Part shown: positions 17,109 to 25,918 of the stretch, in pieces
Numbering within the stretch: position 1 is the stretch's first letter
Layout: each line of letters opens with the position of its first letter
Source of the DNA: UBA12170 sp964293475
GTDB lineage: Bacteria > Bacteroidota > Bacteroidia > Bacteroidales > UBA12170
Length of the DNA: 64,000 bases
Direction: 5' to 3'
NCBI GenBank assembly: GCA_964293475.1
Contig: CAXYYJ010000022.1
Span: 1 to 64,000, forward strand
The notes under the pieces: model-generated
Told to the model about the DNA's origin: nothing
What the model saw: only the letters and a program-made list of their open reading frames with translations
The model's database searches: none
Program-made: the position numbers and the translations under genes

Positions 17109-18002
17109 ATGAGAAAAATTTACAAGGTTGCATTATTCTTTTTTTCTTTACTAATTCTTGGTTCTTGTGCCAAAAAAATGGACGAAGCCTATATTCCATC
17201 TTATATAAAGGTTGACAATATTGTAATTAATACACAAGGTTCACAAGGCTCATCATCAAGTAATATTACCGATGCCTGGGTTTATTTAGATGGTTCTGAC
17301 CGTGGAGCCTATCCACTTCCAGCTAATATTCCCCTTTTGGCCGATGGAAAACATACCATAAAAATCACCCCCGGAATTAAACTAAATGGAGTTGCCGGAA
17401 CCAGAGTACCCTATCCTATGGTTGAACCTGTTGAAGTAGAAGTGAATCTGATTAAGGACAGCATTGTTCCGCTAAACATCAGGTCGAAATATTATAGCAC
17501 CAGCAAATTTGCACTTATTGAGGGTTATGAAGATTTAAATACCCGATTTGAAACCACAACAAACAATCTGGCCACCTGGCGCCTTTCTTCGGCTTCGACC
17601 GATCCTGAATCCTATGTTTTTGAAGGAGTACACAGTGGAATGGGAGTTTTGGATAAAGACCATGATTATCTGCAAATTATAACCAAAGAAGATTTTGACT
17701 ATTTGCCAAAAAATGGTGTTCCGGTATTTATCGAACTCGACTTTAACACCAACACAACCGTAGTATTGTCGGTATTATCCTACAGTAATTCAGGGGTTGG
17801 GGAATCATCCGATTTAATCTATTTAAATCCAACTGAAGGGGAGTGGAAGAAAATATACATCAACCTCACCACTTTTATCAGTTACGATGTGAATGGCGAG
17901 CTTTACAAGTTTCTTTTTAGCGCTTCACACAATAGCAGTCTTGAAGAATCTCATATTCTGCTCGATAATTTTAAGCTTATTTACCGGGAAATAGAAGAAT
18001 AG
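17109..18002 (+). CDS. Lipoprotein of unknown function
   Basis: A 297-residue protein with a lipoprotein signal and lipobox LGSC (Cys at residue 20) followed by AKKMDE. The mature part is beta-rich. Residues about 55-125 look like a PEGA- or carbohydrate-module-like beta-sandwich (WVYLDGSDRGAYPLP, then DGKHTIKITPG). Residues 130-295 look like a jelly-roll (final ILLDNFKLIYREI). I do not recognise a named family. It lies 6 bases before the glycosylphosphotransferase gene, suggesting a role at the envelope linked to polysaccharide export. Confidence 0.75.
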   Translation: MRKIYKVALFFFSLLILGSCAKKMDEAYIPSYIKVDNIVINTQGSQGSSSSNITDAWVYLDGSDRGAYPLPANIPLLADGKHTIKITPGIKLNGVAGTRVPYPMVEPVEVEVNLIKDSIVPLNIRSKYYSTSKFALIEGYEDLNTRFETTTNNLATWRLSSASTDPESYVFEGVHSGMGVLDKDHDYLQIITKEDFDYLPKNGVPVFIELDFNTNTTVVLSVLSYSNSGVGESSDLIYLNPTEGEWKKIYINLTTFISYDVNGELYKFLFSASHNSSLEESHILLDNFKLIYREIEE

Positions 18003-18008
18003 CGACGC

Positions 18009-19427
18009 ATGAATAAGTTCCTCCAGAAATTAAAGTATATCCTATGGGATTTGTTTGCAGCAAGTATTGCCTGGAGCTTGTTCTTCATTTACCGAAAGCT
18101 GCTCATCGAACCCAATATATTCGAGCATTTAAATATTGTTTATGAGGATATCAATTTTTGGGTAGGATTGTTTATCATTCCCATTTTCTGGAATATTCTC
18201 TATGTTTCAGTGGGAACTTATCGAAAAGTTTATCGCAAATCGCGCTTGAAGGAGTTAAGCCAGACCATTACCATATCTGTTTTTGGAGTAGCCATCATTT
18301 TCTTTACACTCATTCTCGACGATCAAATAGTATCATACAAAAATTATTACGACCTTATTTTTGTTCTTTTTACTGCGCATTTTGGAATTACCTATGCCGG
18401 AAGGCTATTGATTACTTCCCGAACCATTAAACGTATTCACCGGGGAAAAATCGGCTTTAACACACTTCTAGTTGGAAGCAATGGCAACGCCGTAAAATTG
18501 TACAACGATCTTATTAATGAGGAGTATTCCTCAGGCAATTTTTTTATTGGATTTGTAAACGCCAAGGATTACAATAAGTTTAAAATGAGCTCCATTTTAC
18601 CACATCTTGGCTCCGTGAACGATATTTCTCAAATTCTTACCAACTATAAGGTCGAGGAAGTTATCATCGCCATAGAACGAAGCGAAAGCGACAATATCAC
18701 CTCCATTATTACAGAGCTCGAAATGCATGATGTGGTTATTAAAATTATTCCGCTATTTCAGGATTATATTTTTGGTAATGTCAAAACCAATGGCATTTTT
18801 CAAACCCCTTTGGTAGAAATTTCTCCCGATGTTATGCCAGCCTGGCAGAGCACTCTGAAGAGGTTATTTGATATTGTGGGAAGCATTATTGCCATGATAA
18901 TATTGCTACCAGCCTATATTTTTACAGCTTTAGGAGTTAAACTTGGAAGTAAGGGGCCCATAATATATTCTCAGGAACGAATTGGGCGACATGGAAAAAA
19001 ATTCATGATGCACAAGTTCCGATCCATGTATTCCGATGCCGAGAAAATTGGAGCTCCCCAGCTATCCAGCAAAAGTGATCCACGGATAACTCCATTTGGA
19101 AAGTTCATGCGCAAGGTTCGTCTCGATGAAATTCCACAGTTTTATTCGGTCGTTAAAGGCGAGATGTCTATTGTTGGTCCGCGACCGGAGCGGCAGTATT
19201 TTATCGATAAAATTTCGGAGCGTGCACCACATTACCGGTTATTACACAAAATAAAACCAGGAATAACAAGCTGGGGACAAGTGAAATATGGTTACGCCGA
19301 AAATGTTGACGAGATGATTGAACGTCTCAAATATGATATTCTCTACTTAGAGAATATGAGCCTTGCCATGGACATGAAAATTCTCATCTGGACTGTTTTA
19401 ATCGTAGTTCAGGGAAGGGGCAAATAG
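18009..19427 (+). CDS. Polyprenyl glycosylphosphotransferase (exopolysaccharide initiation)
   Basis: A 472-residue membrane enzyme that transfers a sugar-1-phosphate to undecaprenyl phosphate, the first step of surface polysaccharide assembly. The N-terminal part has about four membrane segments (within residues 10-145), then a nucleotide-binding-like domain (NTLLVGSNGNAVKLYNDL). A fifth hydrophobic segment (IVGSIIAMIILLPAYIF) precedes the PF02397 catalytic domain, with SQERIGRHGKKF, HKFRSMYSDAE, RKVRLDEIPQF and SIVGPRPER. The sugar cannot be inferred. It is convergent with tsaC after 6 bases. Confidence 0.93.
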   Translation: MNKFLQKLKYILWDLFAASIAWSLFFIYRKLLIEPNIFEHLNIVYEDINFWVGLFIIPIFWNILYVSVGTYRKVYRKSRLKELSQTITISVFGVAIIFFTLILDDQIVSYKNYYDLIFVLFTAHFGITYAGRLLITSRTIKRIHRGKIGFNTLLVGSNGNAVKLYNDLINEEYSSGNFFIGFVNAKDYNKFKMSSILPHLGSVNDISQILTNYKVEEVIIAIERSESDNITSIITELEMHDVVIKIIPLFQDYIFGNVKTNGIFQTPLVEISPDVMPAWQSTLKRLFDIVGSIIAMIILLPAYIFTALGVKLGSKGPIIYSQERIGRHGKKFMMHKFRSMYSDAEKIGAPQLSSKSDPRITPFGKFMRKVRLDEIPQFYSVVKGEMSIVGPRPERQYFIDKISERAPHYRLLHKIKPGITSWGQVKYGYAENVDEMIERLKYDILYLENMSLAMDMKILIWTVLIVVQGRGK

Positions 19428-19433
19428 AAAATT

Positions 19434-19997
19434 TTAAGGCCTGATAACCGAATAATTTCCCGATAAATCAATTTTGATAACACTACTCGGTTGAGCGGGT
19501 GTAATGATGTTTTGATCTATATTCACCACAAAATCAACATTAGATTTAATATAGTCCGATATATCGCGAAAAGCTGTAGGCGTGTAACTTCCCGAAATAT
19601 TGGCTGAAGTGGAAACCAATGGTTTACCGAGCTTTTGTATCAACAATTCGCAAAATTTATGTTTCACAATTCTGATTGCGATGGATCCGTCGTCGGCTAT
19701 TAAATTCTTAGCCAGCTTTTTAGCTCCGGGAAAAACTATGGTTAATGGTTTATTATAGCTGGCAATTAAATCCGTAACATACTTTGGGTATTCCTTTACA
19801 TAATCTTTTATTTTATCGGCATCATCCAAAAGTATTATCATGCTTTTGCTTTCGCTCCGGCTTTTTAGTGCAAATACTTTTGATACTGCTTTAGCATTGG
19901 TGGCATCACAACCAATCCCCCAAACAGTGTCAGTAGGATAGAGAATCGTTCCGCCTTTTTTTAATATCTGTAGTGATTTTTCGATTTCGTTAAGCAT
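19434..19997 (-). CDS. tsaC: L-threonylcarbamoyladenylate synthase (t6A tRNA modification)
   Basis: A 187-residue YrdC-domain protein that makes threonylcarbamoyl-AMP for the t6A37 modification of ANN-decoding tRNAs. Family features are GGTILYPTDTVWGIGCDA near the N-terminus, VFALKSRSESKSM (KxR-x2-K-like) and PLVSTSANISG. It lacks the extra C-terminal domain of Sua5, so it is the short TsaC/YwlC form. Its ATG lies inside the 3' end of the GT9 gene (8-base overlap), so translation is probably coupled. Confidence 0.92.
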   Translation of the reverse strand: MLNEIEKSLQILKKGGTILYPTDTVWGIGCDATNAKAVSKVFALKSRSESKSMIILLDDADKIKDYVKEYPKYVTDLIASYNKPLTIVFPGAKKLAKNLIADDGSIAIRIVKHKFCELLIQKLGKPLVSTSANISGSYTPTAFRDISDYIKSNVDFVVNIDQNIITPAQPSSVIKIDLSGNYSVIRP

Positions 19998-20982
19998 AGG
20001 AAAGTTTTTCTAATAGTTGTTGATTGTCAATTAAATAAGCGCATTTAAAATGGCCTTCGGGGCAGGCTTTGTGTCCATGTAATCCACAGGGCCTGCATTT
20101 GAGTGTTTCGGGACTTTCGATAATAAACGATTGTGATGAAAGTGGTCCAAAACCAAAATCTGTGGTTGTGCTACAGTATATAGTAGCTGTTTTGGCATCA
20201 AAACACGATGCAATGTGCTGAGCTGCACTGTCGTTTACATAATTCATCTGGGCTTCGCGCATCAATACTCCACTTTCTATAAGACTCAGTTTACCGGCAA
20301 AATTTATGCAGCTCTTATTCCCGCTGGCTTCTATAATTTCATTGCAGAGTATCTGGTCATTTTGCCCCCCCAAAAAATATACGGCCAGATTTTCAGGGAG
20401 CAATTTTAGAAAATCGATCCATTTTTCTTTTGGATATTGCTTTGTGAACCACAATGAAGCAGGTGTGATGGTAATATAGGCAACAGTTTTATAGCCCGAC
20501 AGCCTGGCTTCTTCTTTTTTGGTGGAATACATTTTTGGCCTGGCAGGAGTGGAGTCAGTAAAATGAGCTATGAGTTGTTGGTTTCGTTGAGTTTCATGCC
20601 AATGGGCTTTGTACTCGTGTTTAAAGCTTTTGGAGAAAAGCAGCGAAAGCGGATTTTTCTTAAAACCCAGGGTCTTCTTTGCTCCGGAAAGAATAGTAAC
20701 AAAACCACTGCTGAAAAAACGTTGCAGGTTAATGGTGAAATCGTATTTCTGTTGCCTGATTAGCAAAATTATTTGGAGAAGGTTTCGATATTTCCTGTGT
20801 TTTTTGTCCCAAATAAATACTTCATTCACATTTTTATTTCCGTGAAAAATACTTTCGTTACCTTTTTTAACAAGGTAATCAATCTGACATTCAGAATCAT
20901 ACTCGCGCAATTTCTCTCCAATGGCGGTGGATAAAATTACGTCTCCTATACTGGCAGTTTGAATTATTAGGTATTTTTTCAA
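19990..20982 (-). CDS. Glycosyltransferase family 9 (heptosyltransferase-like)
   Basis: A 330-residue GT-B glycosyltransferase of the heptosyltransferase family (GT9), probably acting on lipopolysaccharide core at the inner membrane face. Visible features are the N-terminal LIIQTASIGDVILSTAIGEKL, DFTINLQRFFSSG, TITPASLWFTKQYPKEKW, YFLGGQNDQ and the sugar-nucleotide-binding MNYVNDSAAQHIASCFDAKTATIY. The exact sugar is unknown. It is translationally coupled to tsaC by overlap. Confidence 0.88.
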   Translation of the reverse strand: MKKYLIIQTASIGDVILSTAIGEKLREYDSECQIDYLVKKGNESIFHGNKNVNEVFIWDKKHRKYRNLLQIILLIRQQKYDFTINLQRFFSSGFVTILSGAKKTLGFKKNPLSLLFSKSFKHEYKAHWHETQRNQQLIAHFTDSTPARPKMYSTKKEEARLSGYKTVAYITITPASLWFTKQYPKEKWIDFLKLLPENLAVYFLGGQNDQILCNEIIEASGNKSCINFAGKLSLIESGVLMREAQMNYVNDSAAQHIASCFDAKTATIYCSTTTDFGFGPLSSQSFIIESPETLKCRPCGLHGHKACPEGHFKCAYLIDNQQLLEKLSYA

Positions 20983-21005
20983 TTGAAATCCGGATAAAAA
21001 TCGTG

Positions 21006-21013
21006 CAAATATA
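21006..21013 (-). promoter_or_regulatory. -7 box (TATATTTG) for the GT9-tsaC operon
   Basis: The minus strand reads TATATTTG, matching TAnnTTTG, and ends 23 bases before the ATG of the GT9 gene. No -33 TTG is evident. Confidence 0.45.
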
Positions 21014-21120
21014 GCGCTTTAACGGTTTTGGAGAATAGTTTAATGGGATATTTTTTATCCCCCCCCAACTATTTCATTCCATCTAAAATTTTTATACCAG
21101 TTTGATTTTCAAATTAAAAC

Positions 21121-21939
21121 CTACACCGGAACATTAAATTCGCGAAGGGCATCGTTGAGCGATGTTTTTAAATTGGTGGAGGGTTTTCTTTGGCCAATGA
21201 TGAGTGCACAAGGTACCTGAAAATCGCCGGAAGGAAAGGTTTTGGTATAGCTACCGGGTATTACAACCGATCTCGGAGGAACCACCCCGCGATATTCAAC
21301 AGGTTGTGCACCAGTGACATCAATGATTTTGGTAGAATTGGTAATGACCACATTGGCACCCAAAACAGCTTCTTGTTCAATTTTAGCTCCTTCTACAATA
21401 ATGCAACGTGAGCCAATGAAACAACCGTCTTCGATAATCACTGGTGCGGCCTGAACAGGCTCCAGAACGCCGCCAATCCCAACGCCACCGCTTAAATGCA
21501 CATTTTTCCCAATTTGAGCACAACTTCCAACAGTTGCCCATGTATCAACCATGGTTCCACTGTCCACATAAGCTCCTATATTCACATAACTGGGCATTAA
21601 TATTACTCCAGGCGCCAAATAGCTTCCAAACCGGGCCACGGCATGAGGAACAACACGAACTCCTTTTTCTTTAAAGTCGTGTTTCAAGGCTATTTTGTCG
21701 TAAAATTCAAAAGGGCCAACCAAAGTAGTTTCCATTTGCTGAATGGGGAAATACAAAATCACCGCTTTTTTAATCCACTCGTTCACAATCCAACCTTGTG
21801 GCCCGGGCTCGGCCACTCTTATTTCGCCTTTTTCCAATAAGTCAACAACCTGTCTAATAGCTTGTTGTGTGGTTTCTTGCGATAATAAATCCCGATTGTC
21901 CCAGGCCAAATTTATATTTTGCTTAAGTTCTTGAATCAT
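21121..21939 (-). CDS. dapD: Tetrahydrodipicolinate N-succinyltransferase
   Basis: A 272-residue enzyme of the succinylase branch of diaminopimelate/lysine synthesis. The N-terminal helical region (LKQNINLAWDNRD...) and WIVNEWIKKAVILYFPI are typical of DapD. The middle is a left-handed beta-helix of hexapeptide repeats (YVNIGAYVDSGTMVDTWATV, AQIGKNVHLSGGVGIGGVLEP). Length is close to the E. coli enzyme. It is monocistronic here, and dapA lies about 39 kb to the right. Confidence 0.96.
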   Translation of the reverse strand: MIQELKQNINLAWDNRDLLSQETTQQAIRQVVDLLEKGEIRVAEPGPQGWIVNEWIKKAVILYFPIQQMETTLVGPFEFYDKIALKHDFKEKGVRVVPHAVARFGSYLAPGVILMPSYVNIGAYVDSGTMVDTWATVGSCAQIGKNVHLSGGVGIGGVLEPVQAAPVIIEDGCFIGSRCIIVEGAKIEQEAVLGANVVITNSTKIIDVTGAQPVEYRGVVPPRSVVIPGSYTKTFPSGDFQVPCALIIGQRKPSTNLKTSLNDALREFNVPV

Positions 21940-22067
21940 ATGGTCGATTTTTTATGCAATGATAGGAAATATCTAAAAAAAAGAGCTTAAATGGCTTTAT
22001 TAAAACTTCAGGCTCCCCTTACATAGAAGGCGAAAAATTATCATGATGCTATTATATTTTTAATTAT

Positions 22068-22075
22068 TACTTTTG
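22068..22075 (+). promoter_or_regulatory. -7 box (TACTTTTG) for ruvX-def
   Basis: TACTTTTG matches TAnnTTTG and ends 10 bases before the ATG of ruvX, so the leader would be very short. Confidence 0.55.
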
Positions 22076-22085
22076 CATCACAATA

Positions 22086-22502
22086 ATGGGACGAATTCTT
22101 GCAATAGACTATGGAAGCAAAAAGTCAGGCATAGCCGTGACTGACGAGCTGCGTATTATTGCTAACCCGTTGACAACCATTGAGTCATCTAAGTTAATAG
22201 ATTTTCTTAAAAAGTATTTTGCAGACGAAAAAGTAGACATAGTGGTGGTTGGCGAGCCTAAAACCATGGACAATCAACCCAGCGATGCCAGCAGATTTAT
22301 AAATCCTTTTATGGGGAGATTAAAACAAAGTTTTCCCAATTTGGTTATCGACAGGATGGACGAGCGTTTTACGAGTCGTATGGCGTTTCAAACCATGATT
22401 GACAGCGGATTGGGGAAAAAAGCCCGACAGAACAAAGAATTGGTGGATAGCATAAGTGCAACCATTATTCTTCAATCGTATTTAGAATTTAAAAAGTTTT
22501 AA
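22086..22502 (+). CDS. ruvX: Putative pre-16S rRNA nuclease / Holliday-junction resolvase-like (YqgF)
   Basis: A 138-residue RNase-H-fold protein. Motifs are the N-terminal RILAIDYGSKKSGIAVTDE with its catalytic Asp, VVVGEPKTMDNQ, and DERFTSRMA followed by the C-terminal KELVDSISATIILQSYL with another Asp. The family is implicated in 5' maturation of 16S rRNA. It is followed after 2 bases by def, and the two are surely co-transcribed. Confidence 0.93.
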   Translation: MGRILAIDYGSKKSGIAVTDELRIIANPLTTIESSKLIDFLKKYFADEKVDIVVVGEPKTMDNQPSDASRFINPFMGRLKQSFPNLVIDRMDERFTSRMAFQTMIDSGLGKKARQNKELVDSISATIILQSYLEFKKF

Positions 22503-22504
22503 AA

Positions 22505-23074
22505 ATGGTATTACCTATTGTGGCCTATGGTCACCCAACATTAAAGAAGATGTCGAAGGACATTGAACAGGATTATCCGGGTTTGGAAAAACTCATAGAA
22601 GATATGTTTGAAACCATGTATGCCACCAATGGCGTGGGATTGGCAGCTCCACAAATAAATAAAAACATTCGCTTGTTTGTGCTTGATGCCGAGCCTTTTA
22701 AAGAGGACCATCCAGATGCAGAAGGCCAGAAACGTGTTTTCATCAATCCCCTGATTCTTGAGGAAGAAGGCGAGGAGTGGAGCTATGAAGAAGGTTGTTT
22801 GAGTGTTCCTGATATTCATGAAGCCGTGCAGCGTAAACCACGCATTCGGGTTAGATATTTTAATGAAAAATGGGAGCTTCAGGATGAATGGTTCGATGGT
22901 ATTGTGGCGCGAATCATGCAGCATGAGTACGATCATATTGAAGGCAAGATATTTACAGAAAAGATAAACAACATGCGGAAGCTCATTATTAAGCGTAAGC
23001 TGTCCGATATTACCAACGGTAAAATTGATCTTAAGTATAAAATGATTTTTGCAAGTCAGAAAAAGACCAGCTAA
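22505..23074 (+). CDS. def: Peptide deformylase
   Basis: A 189-residue metalloenzyme that removes the formyl group from nascent proteins. All three motifs are intact: GVGLAAPQIN, EEGCLSVP (metal-binding Cys) and QHEYDHIEG (HExxH). A DAEPFKEDHPDAEGQKR insertion between motifs 1 and 2 is common in Bacteroidota enzymes. It is in an operon with ruvX and closed by a hairpin terminator shared with the convergent rnf operon. Confidence 0.97.
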   Translation: MVLPIVAYGHPTLKKMSKDIEQDYPGLEKLIEDMFETMYATNGVGLAAPQINKNIRLFVLDAEPFKEDHPDAEGQKRVFINPLILEEEGEEWSYEEGCLSVPDIHEAVQRKPRIRVRYFNEKWELQDEWFDGIVARIMQHEYDHIEGKIFTEKINNMRKLIIKRKLSDITNGKIDLKYKMIFASQKKTS

Positions 23075-23091
23075 ACATGACAGATTCAGGC

Positions 23092-23129
23092 AAAAAAAAA
23101 CCGTAGCTCTATGAACTACGGTTTTTTTT
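23092..23129. terminator. Bidirectional terminator between def and rnfA
   Basis: CCGTAG 23101-23106 pairs with CTACGG 23116-23121. A run of nine A precedes it and eight T follow, so it can end transcripts from both sides. Confidence 0.85.
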
Positions 23130-23142
23130 GTTGGACTTTAGG

Positions 23143-23715
23143 CTAAACCATTCCGGAGAATCCCATAAAAGCCAAAGCCAGAATACCAGCTGTGAGTAAA
23201 GCTATCGGTACACCTTTCATTCCTTTTGGGGGCTCCATTAGCTCTAAATGCTCTCTTAATCCTGCAAACAAAACCATAGCCAGGCCAAAACCAATAGAGG
23301 TAGCTAATGCAAAAACAACACCCTGCATCAGGTTAAAGTCTTTTTGTATGGTAAGAATTGCAACCCCCAAAACAGCACAGTTGGTGGTGATTAAAGGAAG
23401 AAATACCCCCAGGGCAGCGTATAAAGGAGGGCTTACTTTCTTTAATATAATTTCTACCATTTGCACTAGCGCAGCTATAATTAAAATAAAGGTTATAGTT
23501 TGAAGAAAACCAATGTTCAGAGGAACCAGAACATTATAGTTGATAATCCAGGTTACAATCGTGGCCAGAGTTATAACAAACATAACCGCTCCACTCATTC
23601 CCAGCGATGTGGAAAGTTTATTCGATACCCCCAGAAAGGGGCAAATGCCAAGAAATTGTGCCAATACTACATTATTGACAAAAATGGCTGATATTATTAT
23701 GAGTATATATTCCAT
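23143..23715 (-). CDS. rnfA: Rnf complex subunit A
   Basis: A 190-residue integral membrane subunit of the Rnf ferredoxin:NAD oxidoreductase, with six predicted membrane helices. Family features are an N-terminal IFVNNVVLAQFLGICPFLGVSN, where the Cys ligates a membrane [2Fe-2S] cluster shared with RnfE, and a later TTNCAVLGVAIL. It is the last gene of rnfBCDGEA, 11 bases after rnfE. Confidence 0.96.
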   Translation of the reverse strand: MEYILIIISAIFVNNVVLAQFLGICPFLGVSNKLSTSLGMSGAVMFVITLATIVTWIINYNVLVPLNIGFLQTITFILIIAALVQMVEIILKKVSPPLYAALGVFLPLITTNCAVLGVAILTIQKDFNLMQGVVFALATSIGFGLAMVLFAGLREHLELMEPPKGMKGVPIALLTAGILALAFMGFSGMV

Positions 23716-23726
23716 AACCTTAGAGA

Positions 23727-24311
23727 TTAAGCCTTTTTATTTATTTTGTTAACCACAGCAATTACATAAGCAAGTGCTATAAATGCACCAGGGGCAAGGA
23801 TGAAAACTAAAATGGCATCAGCATCAATAAATTTGTAGTTGAACAAGGCGGCACTACCCAATATTTCTCTTATTCCTCCTAAAATCGTTAGTGCCATACT
23901 AAATCCTAAGCCCATACCCAGTCCATCAACAATTGAAGATACCACCGTGTTTTTTGATGCAAAAGCTTCTGCACGACCCAAAACTATACAGTTGACCACA
24001 ATTAAAGGGATAAACAGGCCAAGCTGTGCATATAGAGCGGGAATATAGGCTTGCATAACCAATTCAACTATAGTTACAAAAGAAGCTATAATAACTATGA
24101 ATGCAGGAATTCTGACTTTGTCCGGTATAAAATTTTTAAGTAGACTAATCACCAAATTGGAGCCAACCAAAACAAATGTTGTTGCCAATCCCATCCCCAA
24201 ACCATTGATGGCCGAAGTTGTGACACCCAATGTTGGGCACATTCCTAAAAGAAGCACCAAAACAGGATTCTCTTTAATAAAACCTTTGGTAAAATTCTTT
24301 AACTGACTCAT
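23727..24311 (-). CDS. rnfE: Rnf complex subunit E
   Basis: A 194-residue membrane protein homologous to RnfA in inverted topology. It shows NPVLVLLLGMCPTLGVTTSAINGLGMG and LIVVNCIVLGRAEAFASKN, with the two cysteines expected to hold the membrane iron-sulfur cluster. Its ATG overlaps the rnfG stop by one base (TAATG). Confidence 0.96.
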   Translation of the reverse strand: MSQLKNFTKGFIKENPVLVLLLGMCPTLGVTTSAINGLGMGLATTFVLVGSNLVISLLKNFIPDKVRIPAFIVIIASFVTIVELVMQAYIPALYAQLGLFIPLIVVNCIVLGRAEAFASKNTVVSSIVDGLGMGLGFSMALTILGGIREILGSAALFNYKFIDADAILVFILAPGAFIALAYVIAVVNKINKKA

Positions 24312-24898
24312 TATTTTTGTCCTCCTTTACTTTTAGAAAATGTGGCATAGGCACGTTGTGTTGCATCGCAAAAAGCTCTGGAACTGATAGTAGCCGCTGT
24401 AATTGCATCCACTTGCCCTCCATCTTTCTTAACTTTAAGGGAAAAGTCTCCAGGGTTTTTATTCTCAAACTGATCCTTGAATTTTGGTTCAGCCATTTTG
24501 GTTCCAAGTCCTGGGGTTTCTTTGTGTTCAAGCACCGATATATTGTGAATGGTACCATCGGGTTTAAATCCGATCATGAGTTTAACGAGACCACTGAATC
24601 CCTTCAAAGTATAGGAATCCACAGCTGTTCCAACCCATAGACTGTCCTGATAAGCATCATAAAAAACCAACGAATCGGCAGGGCTTGTTCCATCAATGGA
24701 CATCACCTTGTAATTTGGCTTAAGTATATTAAATTCTGGCAGAACTTCCTTAATAGCGTTTTCAATTTTTTGTTTTTTGGCCAGCTCAATGGGCTCTTTG
24801 GTAATGGAATATACTGAACCTAATGCCAGTCCGGCTATGGCAGAAACAACAAACAATACCATGACCATGTTTACTAATGTCGACTCTTTTTTAGCCAT
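24311..24898 (-). CDS. rnfG: Rnf complex subunit G (covalent FMN)
   Basis: A 195-residue protein with one N-terminal membrane helix (about residues 8-30) and a periplasmic FMN domain. The flavinylation motif appears as DAITAATISSRA, where the threonine before ISS should carry phosphodiester-linked FMN (family pattern S/T-G/A-A-T). The HKETPGLGTKM and KVKKDGG segments are also typical. The start overlaps the rnfD stop by 8 bases. Confidence 0.95.
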   Translation of the reverse strand: MAKKESTLVNMVMVLFVVSAIAGLALGSVYSITKEPIELAKKQKIENAIKEVLPEFNILKPNYKVMSIDGTSPADSLVFYDAYQDSLWVGTAVDSYTLKGFSGLVKLMIGFKPDGTIHNISVLEHKETPGLGTKMAEPKFKDQFENKNPGDFSLKVKKDGGQVDAITAATISSRAFCDATQRAYATFSKSKGGQK

Positions 24899-25895
24899 TT
24901 TTCACCTCCTTCCCAAATCTGGTGGGTTTAAAAGCATTATTTAATAGAGGTACTGTTGCATTCATGATGAGAATGGCAAATGAAACCCCTTCGGGATAAG
25001 CTCCCCAGATTCGTATAATGATGGTTAGCAATCCGATACCTACCCCAAAAACCAGTTGGCCATTTCTTGTCATGGGAGAAGAAACCATATCAGTTGCCAT
25101 AAAAATTGCTCCCAGAAGCATTCCTCCTGTGAGTATATGAAATAAAGGATTTGCGTATTGTTCAGGATTTATAAGCCAAAAGATTCCGCTAAAAATTGCG
25201 GATGTTAGCAGTATGCTTACAGGAATTTCCCAGGTAATAATTTTCTTCCACAACATGTAAATACCACCAAGTATAAGTGCAATAGCGGAAACTTCGCCGA
25301 GACTACCACCCATATTTCCCATTAATAAATGATTAATATCTGGCATTTCGGGCGAATTAAGAATCTCACTAACTGTTTTTCCCGCACCCAGTCCTTCTTT
25401 TAACAGACCCAGAGCAGTTGGGCCTGTAACCGCATCGGCAAGACCATCAAAAATTGGTTTTGGGGTGGGCCAGCTCGTCATTTGAACGGGGAAAGAGATT
25501 AGCATAAAAACCCTGCCCACCAATGCCGGATTAAAGGGGTTCTTACCAAGACCTCCATAACTCATTTTTCCCATACCAATGGCAACCAGTGAACCGATTA
25601 CAATAATCCACCAGGGCAAATTACTGGGGACGTTGAAGGCTAATAATAAACCTGTTATAGCGCCCGAACCATCGGATATGGTTTCAGGTCCTTTAATAAG
25701 ATACTTTTGTATGGCCCATTCAAAGAAGAGTGATGCTGCTACAGCCAGAAATATGACTCGTAAGGCATCAATCCCAAAGAAGTATATGGAAACCAGCATG
25801 GCTGGAATCAATGCATATACCACCCCCCACATTATTTTTTTTGTGGAGTTGTCGCCATGAACATGGGGTGATGCCGCAATTGTTAATAAACTCAT
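24891..25895 (-). CDS. rnfD: Rnf complex subunit D (covalent FMN)
   Basis: A 334-residue polytopic membrane subunit with roughly nine helices. The FMN-attachment motif is DAVTGPTALGLL, close to the usual SGATPL type. Conserved segments GKMSYGGLGKNPFNPALVGR and FMATDMVSSPMTRNGQ are present. Together with RnfG it carries electrons through the membrane and is linked to Na+ or H+ pumping. Confidence 0.95.
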   Translation of the reverse strand: MSLLTIAASPHVHGDNSTKKIMWGVVYALIPAMLVSIYFFGIDALRVIFLAVAASLFFEWAIQKYLIKGPETISDGSGAITGLLLAFNVPSNLPWWIIVIGSLVAIGMGKMSYGGLGKNPFNPALVGRVFMLISFPVQMTSWPTPKPIFDGLADAVTGPTALGLLKEGLGAGKTVSEILNSPEMPDINHLLMGNMGGSLGEVSAIALILGGIYMLWKKIITWEIPVSILLTSAIFSGIFWLINPEQYANPLFHILTGGMLLGAIFMATDMVSSPMTRNGQLVFGVGIGLLTIIIRIWGAYPEGVSFAILIMNATVPLLNNAFKPTRFGKEVKNG

Positions 25896-25918
25896 CGTTT
25901 GGTCTTATTTTATTATTT

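Noticed and set aside
21045..21061. GGGATA / TATCCC hairpin with a T loop upstream of the GT9 gene
   Set aside because: It is perfect but has no T-tract after the stem on either strand in the right place; function unclear.
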